DNA from: Cyclostephanos tholiformis
Lineage: Eukaryota > Bacillariophyta > Thalassiosirophyceae > Thalassiosirales > Thalassiosiraceae
Assembly (NCBI GenBank): GCA_036939975.1
Contig: JALLPB010000110.1
Coordinates: forward strand, 1 to 23,219
DNA: 23,219 bases
Direction of reading: 5' to 3'
The notes below the pieces were generated by a model that was not told the DNA's origin, made no database searches, and saw only the letters and a program-made list of their open reading frames with translations. The position numbers were made by a program, and so were the translations under genes. This document shows, one piece after another, positions 10,058 through 19,803 of this stretch; the stretch's first letter is position 1; the number at the start of each line of letters is the position of its first letter.

Positions 10058-10468
10058 ATGACGACGCAAGAAGACCCCCCCGTGATGAGAAACAAGAGCC
10101 GTCGAGACTTGGCCCGCGTCATTTTATGGATCGTGTCGGTGGCACTCCTCGCCGGTCGGACGGTTGAGGCTACCTGCCTTTCGGCCTCGGTCATATTGGT
10201 ATTGAAGGAGGGAAAGATTCTATCCGTTAAGAACATGAAGTGGATGATCCTTAGCGTGTTATCCTTCCTCGCGGGTCTCTCGAGTATGATCGCGACACGC
10301 GGGTACGAGGAAGTCGACGAGGACAGATCGTACTGGTTCAAAATGCAACTGTGGCTATGGGCGAGCGGAACGAGGACTGGTTGGGGGGCGATACTCCTGC
10401 TATTTTTATTATCTTCGGCAATTGCAAAAGAAAAGGAGGATTTCTTTGAGACCAAAAAAATACGATGA
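10058..10468 (+). CDS. Small polytopic membrane protein, possibly TMEM50-like
   Basis: This is an intronless ORF of 136 residues. Hydrophobic segments lie at about 19-35, 38-50, 61-80 and 97-123, separated by short charged loops, with a basic C-terminal tail (KEKEDFFETKKIR). The tail ends in a KKxR-type cluster that could be an ER-retrieval signal, though it is not a strict KKxx. The order of a membrane pair, an acidic loop (GYEEVDEDRSYW) and a Leu/Trp-rich membrane helix (QLWLWASG) recalls plant and animal TMEM50 proteins. The identity is weak, and the fourth membrane segment of that family is not clear. The opposite strand is also open over most of this region, but its translation has no membrane pattern or family resemblance. 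The gene is separate from RPN1 (420 bases away). Function is not known from the sequence. Confidence 0.55.
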   Translation: MTTQEDPPVMRNKSRRDLARVILWIVSVALLAGRTVEATCLSASVILVLKEGKILSVKNMKWMILSVLSFLAGLSSMIATRGYEEVDEDRSYWFKMQLWLWASGTRTGWGAILLLFLLSSAIAKEKEDFFETKKIR

Positions 10469-10641
10469 GATGTGAAAGGGAGAAAGTCGTTGGTGGGGAC
10501 TGTGCCAAAACTCTGAAGTATTTATCTTCGTAATGGTCTTGGTAAGATTATTTGAAAAGGAGATACATATGTAATTTAGTTGTTGGCGATGATAGTACAC
10601 CACAGTGTTTAGTACATGCATTAATTTCGCTTTTTACAGCA

Positions 10642-13600
10642 CTAATTTCCCAGACGTTTGTGAATGGCATCGAGTCTCGCTTCATACTCCTCTCTCCACA
10701 CTCGAGCGCTATTTGAGAAGGCGTCTGCAATATCGCTGAAGTTGTCGAGCTCATCCGGCATCGTGATGGAATCGCCGCCACCATCATTCTCCTGCATTTG
10801 CGGGGTTGATTGCCTCCCCACGGCTAAATCGTTGGTAGTGAACGAAACGACTCTATTGGCCATGAAACGTCCTACCTCAGCATTAGCTATCGCGGCCGCC
10901 GCATTGGCTCGGCGGGTCCCAAATGATCGAGAGGATGCCACTGCGGCCGTTGACAAAATGGATGGCCCAAGTGAGGCACTCGCAACACTTAGGAAGCCAG
11001 TAGCAACGCTTTGTACAGTTAAAGGACTTTGAGACCTGCTCCTCGGCTGGTGCTCTGGCGGATCATCACGGACATCGGCGGACCTGTTGAATTCCTCGCT
11101 GTTCAGGAGCATACCAGCTTCTTCGACGACACTTTCAGGAAGGGCATCTTCTTCTGATGTACGAGACGGATTTAGTACTATGCTCTCATTTCCGCGTGTG
11201 GTTGATGTTACAACCGTAGACGCCATGGTAGCACTTGTCACACTGGTCGGCAAACTTGACATCCCGTCAGTATCCCCTCGAATGGCTCGAGTGGAAAATC
11301 CTTGATCATTGCTCCCTGCGCCTTGGATAGGATTGAGGAGAATGGATTCTAAATTCGAGATACGATTCCTTGAACTTTGGGTTGGAGCTGCCATTTGTAG
11401 TGCAAGTTACGTGATTAACAAATGTGTTATAAAAGACCATTAAACACACAATTTCTCGCGAAGTACTTACTAGACTCCGATACATCGTCATTGTCTTCCC
11501 TTTCGTCGTCGATGTCCCCGTCGTTCGCGTTCGCGAAATCTCCCTCCTGAAAACTAGTTGCGGTAACAGCACTTGCCACGCTCGCACCAGACCTTGTAAC
11601 AACAGCGATGTTTGCGGGACCACCACTTCTGTGCATCAATCCACTGTGGTTAAATACTCCCGACCCGACAACATGACGATTTGTGCCACGGGGTGTTAAT
11701 TCTAATTCATCGAATGAGTCCTCTTCCTCATCACTCCGGTTCGGCGTGGAGGGTGTCGCGGCGATAGGTGGCAGCCTGTCAGCGATTGCTGGTTGACGAC
11801 GCTGCTGACGACGCGAGTCTCTGAGAGCAACCTTCGCCTCGAGACGGAGCAGCTTCAATTCCATCGCCACCTTCGATTACCCAAAGGCGAACACAGAGTG
11901 TGAGAAAAAGTTTTGCATTATAATGAATTTCATAAATGCGCATCGCTCACCATTGACTCGCTCTGTAAGAGAAGCTGGGAATGAAGCCTCGCTTCTAGAG
12001 CGGTCCGCTTCGCTTGCTCTTGCTGAACGATTTGTAAAACTTTTCGGGCAGTTGTGTTTTCGACCAGTAAAGGAACGATTGTTTGGCAAAGTCAGGCAGA
12101 TAATAAATACATTTGCGATAAACCACAAATCTTATTCACCTCGATCAGAGTCACGTCGGTTGTGCTCTCTCATTTCCAAAATTCGATTGTCTATATGGAA
12201 TCTAAAGTCTGCAATCGCCCGAAGAATGTGCGTGTTTGATACTGATTCCCCAACATCTATAGAAAGCTCGTTCGTTTCTGCGGTGCCTACAGCGACTGCC
12301 AACCCTGAATGAGATCGGGATTTCAATGCTGATCTCAGTGGTGCGGCCACGCCTCGTGATGAGATACTTCCTGACATTCCATCATTATTTTCCTCGCCAC
12401 CAGCTGTCGTCAATGTGGCAAATGTGGCATCATCGCCCGATCGTATGGCATCATCTGTCCTTCCTGATACAATGGATGTGGCAGCCCCCTTACCTTCCAT
12501 TGCTGGAACGTGATCGACAAGGTTATTCGAATATCTGTACTGACGACTCGAATTGGTCAACGAGTCATATTGAATATCCGTTTCGTACTGGCTGACAGGA
12601 TCCCCGCCCACAGTTGTCATCGTTGAAAACGTCAAAAATGATCGATCATCGCCATTTCGGATTGCCTGATTGGTTATGCCCGACATCACCGATCGTCCAG
12701 CACCACCGGCAAAGATGGGTATATTGTCTACCACTTCATTGATACAACTCACTCCACCACTATACGTGGCTGACGTCGTGAATGTAGTGACGGAACGGTC
12801 ATCCTTCAATGCATTGGTTGTGCCCACAGTCTGATCTTCCTCGGGGTCAAATGATAATAGTTTTGGGATAAGATCTACGACATTTCCCGTCAACTGTCGA
12901 CCCATGGTGTTTGTCGTGCCACACGTCGCTAATGATTGATTATCCCCTATCAGCACAGTCTCATTTGTAGCGATTGACGATACTCTATTTGGTGGCAAAA
13001 ACAAGGGGACCTTATCAACCATGATTTCTGTTTCTCTTCCTCCACCGATTCCTCTTCGATCCATGCCAATACCTCCGACAGTAGTCATGGTTGCAAATGT
13101 CACAACCGACTGGTCGTCTCCTCCTCCAGCCCTGACCGCGTGATTTGTCGTTCCAGACAGCGAAGAAGCTATATCACCTTTTTTCAAAAAGGATGGCACT
13201 CGATCGACAGCATACGGGCGAGGCAATGGCATCAGGGGTTGGAGTGCAGAAGCTGATCTGGCACCCATGCCGCTAACACCTGTGGTCATGGTGTTCCAAG
13301 TTGCCACACTTTGATCGTCGGGGTCCTTCACGGCACAATTTGTTCGTTCTTCTCCCTCGGTTGCATATTCCACTCGTCCATCAATGTCAGCGCTAAATGA
13401 CGGCATTTTATCAACGACGTTTTCGTTAAGGAGACCTAAAGCCACAGCTTCGGCGCTACCAGGCAAGGCGGCAGTAACCCACGTGGCAACAGATTGATCA
13501 TCGTTCAACCGCACGGCGTGGTTGGTCGTTCCGGAAACGATCGACGCACTGCTGTGATCGTTAACAGGATAGGTTGGCACGTGATCAACAACATCAATAG

Positions 13601-15854
13601 CATCATCGGCATCACTTTCTGCTCCTTCCAAGTTATTTGTCATTTGATCCCGCTCTAACTGTATCCTCCTCCCGCCCCCAGCCGTTGTCATGGTACCGAA
13701 TGTATTCATAGAAGAGTTATCATCATATTCCTCCGCCACGGACATCCTTACAGAACGATTGGTTGTGCCCGATGCTACAGACGACGCAGCCTCAGGAATG
13801 ACATCAACGAGCGTAGCAGATGCTGCGGATAATCGAGATCGCTGATGATAAGGATGCACCTGTTGTATGCTACCAATTGCGTCCATATAGGCATAATCAT
13901 CTTCATCTTCTAGATTTTCAGCAGTCTCAAAGATACTCCCCAAATCGCCCATCGTCGTCATGGTACCGAAGGATGCCACCGATCTATCATCTCCTCCTCC
14001 TCCTACTACTCCTCCTCGCCCGAAATATCGGGCCATCACTGCTTGGCTGGTTATGCCAGAAGCTATTGATCGCCCCCCCCCACCTCCAGCGAATGCGGGT
14101 ATATTGTCAACCACCTCGTCAATAGCGGACAAATTATCATCGTCGGCCGCGGAGGTAACAATTGTCGCAACGGACGGATCGTCCTTGATGGCGTTGCTCG
14201 TGCACACGGTGATATTTGATGATGACAAAGACGGTGCTGCCACGTCAACATTCTTTCCCTCCCTCATTCCACTCATGACTGCATTCCCCTCGTCATCTGC
14301 GTAAGATGAGTTCATCACCGGTACATGATCGACTACGTTCCCTGTCAATTGTCCTCCCATGGTATTCCAAGACGACGTCGTCGCATCAGCCAGAGATTGA
14401 TTATCGCCCATTCGCACGGCTTTAGCCGTGATAATCGACGTAGCATCTGTCATTGTCCGCGGCGGTGGCGGTGGCATCGACGAGGGTACCATATCTACCA
14501 CGTCATCATTGGTCCGATTACTGCCGTCCATCGTCGCGAACGTCACGACTGACGACGATAGGTCGTCCCACGGCGAAAATAATGACCCCCCCACGGCGCG
14601 ACTCGATGAGACAGAATTCTTCGACTTCATCGTGGCGGATCGATGATGCATCGTGACGGTCCTCGTCCTCGACTTGGCGGCGGGAATTTTGTCCACGACC
14701 AACGCCTCGTCCTTATCTTCCGCGATATCGTCCTCCCCATTTCCGCCCCCCTTCGCCATTTCCTCCTCGAGGCCGCTGCTCGCGTTGCCACCGCCGCCGG
14801 TGCTGCTGCTCGCCTCGTCCTCGATATCTGCCTCTACCAGCATTACGCTCCCCGCATCGCCGATGGTGGTCATGGTCGCGAAAGTGGTGACGGTGGCGTC
14901 GTCTCCAAGCCTCACGGCGCGGGAGGTGATGGCGGTCTTGTCGGATGCTACGGCACCGCCTCCCCCACCTCCACCCCCACCCCCCGCTGCGCTATTGGGA
15001 CACCAGTCAACGGCGCGCATGAGCCGGGGGGTATGGCGGGGGGATCGGGCAAGTCTGGACGCGAGCAGCGACGAGGAGGAAGGGACGACCTTCCGTTGTT
15101 GCTGTTGCTGCTGCTCACCGTAGGTGGTGAGGGTGGTGAAGGAGGTCTCGGTGACGTCGTCCTCCCTGACAGCTGCCTGGGATGTCATGCCCGACATGTC
15201 GCCTTCCGACCGCTGCTGCTGTTGATTGGGAATCCAGTCCACAGCCATGGGACGGTCCCTGCCGCTCGACGAGGATCTCGACGAAGACCTCGGGGGGGTG
15301 TCGTTGCCTCCATCGTCGTTGTCGTAGCACGCAGTGGACAGGAATCCCTCCTCCATACGCTGCCGCTCCAGCCTCTCTTGCACGTGATTGTCGTCGTAGA
15401 ATGAGCTAACGACCGTCGATGAACGAGGCAGCAAGGTCTGCGCGATCGCGAGGCGGGACTCGTCGTCATCGCAGAGCGACGTCGAAGAGGCCGAGAGCGC
15501 CGACAGGTTCCGCGTGAATTGGGTGTCGCCGACGTCGCCCCCCCCGAGCGTTGTGGGCGACGGGGGATCATCGCCCCCGTCGCCCACAACGCTGCCGCGT
15601 TCGTCGTCCCTCGCCGCCTTTCCCCCGTCCATGACCGGGAGGGGTACGACGTTCCCGTCGTCATCGTCCGGTGGTGTCGATATAGAATTCCTCCTGTTAT
15701 TGCTCTGGGGCGTCAACGGCAGCTCCGGGGATGACCACGGCGGCGGGCGCTGCTGGTATGCATTCGCGGCGACGGGGGCCGTCGCCGCGAACGACGATGG
15801 CGTCGTTGGCGTCGTTGGCGTAGTCGCGCGAGGATGATGGCGTTGATCGTCCAT
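10642..15854 (-). CDS. Very large Ser/Thr/Asp-rich repeat protein with C-terminal coiled coils, four exons
   Basis: Four minus-strand exons join cleanly: 15854-12140, 12039-11951, 11870-11471 and 11387-10642 (phases 1, 0, 1; donors GTGAAT, GTGAGC, GTAAGT). The product has 1649 residues. Exon 2 is only 89 nt; its translation VLQIVQQEQAKRTALEAR is a coiled coil that continues smoothly into exon 3 (ELKLLRLEAKVALRDSRR). Residues 1-200 are Pro/Ser/Asp-rich and disordered. Residues about 204-1152 hold some 14 degenerate repeats, described separately. A helical segment starts near 1207 and runs to about 1295. The C-terminal 350 residues are again Ser-rich, ending in another short helix (WREEYEARLDAIHKRLGN). 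There is no signal peptide or membrane segment, so it is probably cytoplasmic or nuclear. I recognise no family. Exon joins are inferred from frame, splice sites and coiled-coil continuity; exon 1 alone would also make a plausible ORF. Confidence 0.75.
12399..15245 (-). repeat. About 14 degenerate coding repeats of 47-106 residues
   Basis: Each unit starts with a Val-Asp-x-(Val/Ile/Met/Cys)-Pro anchor. A variable linker follows, then G-x-T-(N/S)-x-A-(V/I), then (G/D)-D-(D/N)-x-S-V-x-T-(F/W)-x-T-M-T-T-x-G. Anchors are at residues 204, 282, 388, 453, 508, 582, 683, 756, 814, 883, 946, 993, 1042 and 1113 of the protein. Units 4-6 (residues about 451-635, DNA 13950-14504) and 11-13 (about 944-1082, DNA 12609-13025) match each other in order. 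They share GDNQSL...MG-QLTGNVVD, then ...NA-KDD-SV, then EVVDNIP-FAGG, so a block of three units was duplicated. Confidence 0.85.
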
Positions 15855-16349
15855 GCTTTTCTGTTTGTCTATGCTTCTTTTTTTGGTATCTACGGGTCTC
15901 TCATTTTGCCAGAAAGATTTCTCCCTCTCTTTTACGTATATTTAACTTGTGTCTCGCTGACAAAATACTATTTGATTGTGCATCCCCGGCAACCGAATCT
16001 ATATCATTAAGTAAAACGATTTGAGTTTCAAACATCCTTGTCTATCGTTTGTGATTATCTACTCCAGGGGATAAAAAATGCACTTTGACTGGGAGTTATG
16101 ATTCGCGTTTCCTGCGACAATTTCCTCTTTACAATCAATCCCAGTTCATAAGAGTTCAATCAGATTCGATTCTTTTTTGTGTGTAACATTTTTTAACAAT
16201 CAACAGGCACGATACCATGCCATCGACCGCAGCATGCAACAATATTTTGTGAAACATGGGGGGGGGGCAATCACCACTTGTCTTGTCACTCCAAGCACAA
16301 ATAATCGGAAACAATTATCAAGGGGGGGGTGTTATCGCAGAAGTAGATA
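15855..16349. other. Intergenic region between the repeat-protein gene and the HIR gene
   Basis: About 495 bases upstream of the minus-strand repeat-protein gene and downstream of the HIR gene. It carries a 10-G run at 16258-16267 and an 8-G run at 16322-16329. No gene was recognised. The part next to 15855 is presumably the repeat-protein promoter. Confidence 0.45.
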
Positions 16350-17761
16350 TCATGTATCGAAGAAATCCTTCTTTGGCCCCTCGATAGCACCAGTCATAAA
16401 ACTAGCCCCGACCTGTTGTTGCAAACTTGCAACAGTAGCGGGATCATGTTCCAAGATCAAACTGTTCGCTCCAACGCTCGACAACGTATCGAAGTACTGA
16501 CTCAGGAGCAGTATGTCCATGACGTCCTTTGGTTTCGCGCCCGATACCTCCTCGCTAAATTCCGCCACCGACATCTGCAGTCCAGATACAATGGCCTTGC
16601 GCTGTCGGGCCACTCCCAACCCCGACAGGTACCTGGCCTCGGCATCTGCCTCGGCGGCCTTCACCTGACGGATCTTATCGGCCTCGGCCTGATGAGAAGC
16701 CGCCTCCTTGAGACGCTTCGAGGCGTTGATTTCGTTCATCGACGCCTTTACCTTGGCTGGAAAAATTCGGAAAAGTAACGGGACGAATGGGAAAAATTAT
16801 AAGAGACGTGGGGTTTTAAATGAAACCAGTCAGAGATTCGCGACCTAATGGCTCCCAAAATTGTGCTGTTCGCGGCCTCACTGGGAGAGCATAGTTGAGT
16901 TTGCCTTGTATTCGTGGGGGGACGCGGCCCTCCCCCCCCCCCCCACCACCAGTACCTTTCCAAAATAGAGAGATAGGAACACACTCACAATCGGGGGATA
17001 TGTCGGTCACAAGGGTGTTCACAATCTTGTAACCATAATCTTTCATCAAGCTTTGAAGTTGATCCAGCACGGCCTGGGCAATATCATCCTTTGATTCGAA
17101 TGCCCGATCCAACTCCATGCGGGGGATGGTGGACCGAATTACGTCGAAGACGTAAGCCTGGATCTGAAGCGTGGGAACCGTTAGACGGTACCACGCGTCG
17201 TAGGCCGATTCGGTCACAACCTTGTATTGCACCGCAACACCCACCTGGACGAATACGTTGTCTTTAGTTTTGGTCTCGCATATGACATCAAGCTGCTGCA
17301 CTCGAAGGGAGAGCCGGCCCGCGACAGCTTGAAAAGGCCAACAAACGAAATGTGCTCCAGAGCCGATTATTTTTTTGTATTGACCTAAAACATGAGAATA
17401 TAGAATAAACAAAAAGGAACGTTAGATTGTGATTGATAAGATGATCCGAAGGAGCCATTTCCTGTTGCATAGGCATTCGCATAGGCAGGCAAGATTTCCG
17501 AGTGTGTGAGTTTACCCCCATTTTCATATGAGAGCTGGTGACCCTCGATCATAATATGCCACCATTGCGCGCACACACAGCAAAAGCGTAGGAACTACGA
17601 AATGATTGAGCGGAGCAATCGACGCCCTGGAACGGCGGAATAAAAATATCATGTGACGACGCCCGCGCCGCCGGCGTACCTAGATCTTCGACTACGCCCA
17701 CCTCCTTCTCGCGGATGCACCGGAGGCAGAGAAAGCCGTCCCAGTTTGAATTTGTACGCAT
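16350..17761 (-). CDS. Hypersensitive-induced-reaction (HIR) type SPFH/prohibitin-domain protein, three exons
   Basis: Exons are 17761-17680, 17384-16989 and 16756-16350 (phase 1 at both joins; donors GTACGC and GTGAGT; introns 295 and 232 nt), giving 294 residues. Plant HIR proteins are about 286. The SPFH domain (about 20-190) contains GRLSLRVQQLDV, CETKTKDNVFVQV, IQAYVFDVIRSTIP and VNTLVTDISPD. The second half has MNEINASKRLKEAA, then AEADAEARYLSGLGVARQR and KDVMDILLLSQYFDT, all closely matching HIR. Such proteins oligomerise on the inner face of the plasma membrane in microdomains, and in plants are linked to defence signalling. HIR proteins usually begin Met-Gly for myristoylation. Here the start is MRTNSN, and the CLRC pair at residues 12 and 15 may be palmitoylated instead. 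A stop codon lies in frame upstream of 17761, so a Met-Gly start would need another exon. Intron 2 contains a 13-C run (16932-16944). Confidence 0.93.
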
Positions 17762-18359
17762 CGCAGATTTGTTTTATAAATTTCGCCTGAATGTCGTCGC
17801 TTTACTTGGGGCTCTGGGTTCGGCGAAGGGTACAGCAAATCAGACGAAGAGCTCTGTTGTCAAGCACGTCTGGATCTCTCAAGATCGGTTCGATATCAAT
17901 TGTCTTATACTAATTCCTACGTAGATGGCAACCTTTTCCCTTTGCCGGCTTCCTTGAGATAGGTGAGGAGATGTGAGTCTAACAGGGGCTAATCTCGACG
18001 AATTTGCATCCAGATTCGATATGTTATTCATGACATTAATGGGGGAGTTATATTAACATGGTGGTCATACGATCCCCTAATTCGACGTAACTATTATCCA
18101 CCGCTTTGTACGGTTGTGAATGGTGATTGCCCAGAATATGACAAATCCAGGTTCGTGCCTGGGCATTGTTTCTATCGTAATGAAATTACCGTCGCTAAAA
18201 ACTTTGCCTAGGTAGGTAGTTTAATTCTGTCTCGGGAGGGACGCAACTCCGAGCAACTGCCATGACAAGAACTGCGATCATTGGGCCGGGCGCCCCCCCC
18301 CCCCCCCCCCCCCCCCCTCTTCCCTTTGATCCTCCGTCGAAAATCCGAACGAATCAACC
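17762..18359. other. Intergenic region between HIR and the tail-anchored protein gene
   Basis: About 600 bases upstream of HIR and downstream of the next minus-strand gene. I see no tRNA or conserved ORF. A short imperfect hairpin (TGCCCAG with CTGGGCA, enclosing CCAGG/CCTGG) lies around 18128-18166. A 25-C run at 18293-18317 is listed separately. Confidence 0.45.
18293..18317. repeat. 25-base poly(C)/poly(G) homopolymer
   Basis: Twenty-five consecutive C residues lie about 43 bases beyond the stop codon of the minus-strand tail-anchored protein gene, within its likely 3' UTR, so the transcript would read poly(G). This is the longest of several G/C homopolymers in the window. Its exact length may be uncertain for sequencing reasons. 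Confidence 0.85.
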
Positions 18360-19562
18360 TCATACCGGAGGCGGGAGCGCCAGCAGGTCCCCCTTGTAAT
18401 GCAGGAACAGCGACGCTCCCGCGAAGAGGACGTAGTTCATCGCGATGGGACCCACGACCCATAGCATCGACGTCGGCCCGATCGTCCTGTCGTACCATCG
18501 TTTCCAGAATGGCGTCGACGGCGTCTTCTTATCCACGGAGGATGACGTTGGTACGACGGCCTTGGGCGATTTATTGAGGAAGCCGGATTTGACCGCGGGT
18601 CCTCCTCCTCCACCACCGCCGCCGCTCGTCGACTCGTCCTCCGCCGCCGCCCTCGCGCGATTGACGATGCCGGCGCTCCTGCGTAGGTTCTCGATGGCGG
18701 CGACCTTGCGCTTGCTCACCTCGTTGAGCCTGTCATACAGCGCGTCTCGCCTATCCTCGGCGGAGGGGGAGTACGCGATACGGAGCGTGACGGTGCACAG
18801 CGATAACAGCAGGACCGGTCCTTCCTTCGACTCCCCCTCGCCATCCCCACCCTCCTCCTTCCTCGGAACGACGACGTCCGCGGCCGTATCGTTGTTCTCC
18901 TCTTCCCCCCCCACCCCCGCCGCGTCATCGTGGACGACATTTTCATCCTCCTCGTCCGCCGCATCCTCCCACGACTCCGAGGACGACTCGTTCGCATCGG
19001 CGTTGACGGCATCGGTCGCCGCGGCGGACGACGGAAAAGTCGACACTCCCCCCCCCCCCCCCCCCCCGGCGGCGGCGACGATGGCAACGTCCAACGACGA
19101 CACCTTCTCCCCCACTTTTCCGTCCTTCCATAACTCCGAGTCGCGACAAAGGGGCTGCAGGTCGTGCGGCGCCGACGATCCCAAGAGCGACGTCCCCACC
19201 CCCCCGTCATCGACGTACGCCTCCACGGTGAGGAGGGCATTGGACGACTCCAGCGATGTGAAAATCGCGATGCCGTCCGATGCGGTCGGATCCAATGGAT
19301 CGTAGAGTTTCTTCAATGTCCTCTCCTCGATGGGGGACGAGAGGTGGATCTTGAACGTCGTGGGCGTTGGAGCGGTCGTCGTCGTCGACGACGACGATCC
19401 GCCACTCACCCTCAGGACCGACACCTCTAGACGATTCGCGGAAGGGGGAGGGGAGGAGCTCAATGCCCTTAGCCCGCTCTTGATGTTCTTTATCTCCTCC
19501 TCGCATTCGATGACTTCCGCTCTCGATTTATCCATCGTCTCGCGCGCGTTTTCCTCCGCCAT
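18360..19562 (-). CDS. Unrecognised tail-anchored protein with N-terminal coiled coil and a split C2-like beta domain
   Basis: This is a single-exon ORF of 400 residues. Residues 1-33 form a charged helix (MDKSRAEVIECEEEIKNIKS). Residues 45-165 show alternating beta strands (LEVSVLRVSGG, TFKIHL, YDPLDP, IAIFTS, LLTVEAYV, SLDVAIV). An acidic Ser/Asp/Glu insert (about 185-245) follows, and then a further strand pair (LLLSLCTVTLRIAY). Together these suggest a C2-like sandwich interrupted by a disordered loop; that fold is inference. A helix (270-308), Gly-rich and basic linkers, and one membrane helix (about 366-388, MLWVVGPIAMNYVLFAGASL) end the protein. Only about 12 residues follow, the layout of a tail-anchored protein of the ER, mitochondrial or plastid outer membrane. 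Glycine runs at 166-172 and 314-321 are coded partly by poly(G); one G-run spans 19048-19067. The family is unknown. The gene is divergent from RRP42. Confidence 0.72.
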   Translation of the reverse strand: MAEENARETMDKSRAEVIECEEEIKNIKSGLRALSSSPPPSANRLEVSVLRVSGGSSSSTTTTAPTPTTFKIHLSSPIEERTLKKLYDPLDPTASDGIAIFTSLESSNALLTVEAYVDDGGVGTSLLGSSAPHDLQPLCRDSELWKDGKVGEKVSSLDVAIVAAAGGGGGGGVSTFPSSAAATDAVNADANESSSESWEDAADEEDENVVHDDAAGVGGEEENNDTAADVVVPRKEEGGDGEGESKEGPVLLLSLCTVTLRIAYSPSAEDRRDALYDRLNEVSKRKVAAIENLRRSAGIVNRARAAAEDESTSGGGGGGGGPAVKSGFLNKSPKAVVPTSSSVDKKTPSTPFWKRWYDRTIGPTSMLWVVGPIAMNYVLFAGASLFLHYKGDLLALPPPV

Positions 19563-19803
19563 AGTTGATGATTGATTGATTTTTTTTTGGGGGGGGGGGG
19601 GCGGGGTTTAAAATACGTGAGGAGTATTATGTGGCTGCGCAGCGATGTGAGGGCTGGTTTTTTTTGGGAAGACTCAGCGCCGAAATAGCGATTACGCGCG
19701 ATTGTTGTACCATCCGCGGTCGTTGATCTTACAGACGCCACATGTGGCCGTCCACCCGCCGACCACCCAAGAAAACACACACCACAAAAAAACGAAACCG
19801 GCC
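19563..19803. promoter_or_regulatory. Divergent promoter between the tail-anchored protein gene and RRP42
   Basis: Only 241 bases separate the two start codons, so both promoters must be compact and close together. Just upstream of the minus-strand start is a 9-T run followed by 13 G (19589-19601), read as C13-A9 on that gene's strand. No TATA-like element stands out. Confidence 0.5.

Noticed and set aside
10012..10455. 147-codon minus-strand ORF opposite the small membrane protein
   Set aside because: The plus-strand frame gives a coherent pattern of membrane helices and charged loops; the minus frame shows no such pattern.
12399..15245. CRISPR-like or satellite array
   Set aside because: The repeats are degenerate, differ in length and keep the reading frame. 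They are coding repeats, not an array of identical direct repeats with spacers.
14643..15404. 253-codon plus-strand ORF over the repeat-protein gene
   Set aside because: It is a shadow of the minus-strand exon. Its translation is low-complexity Gly/Arg/Leu without domain features, while the minus frame carries the ordered repeats.
18120..18170. tRNA-like T-arm (CCAGG...CCTGG with a TTCG loop)
   Set aside because: The loop has six rather than seven bases, and no acceptor, D or anticodon arms could be placed around it.
18445..19305. 286-codon plus-strand ORF over the tail-anchored protein gene
   Set aside because: The Ser/Pro-rich translation mirrors GC-rich codons of the minus-strand gene. 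The minus frame has a coiled coil, beta strands and a membrane helix.
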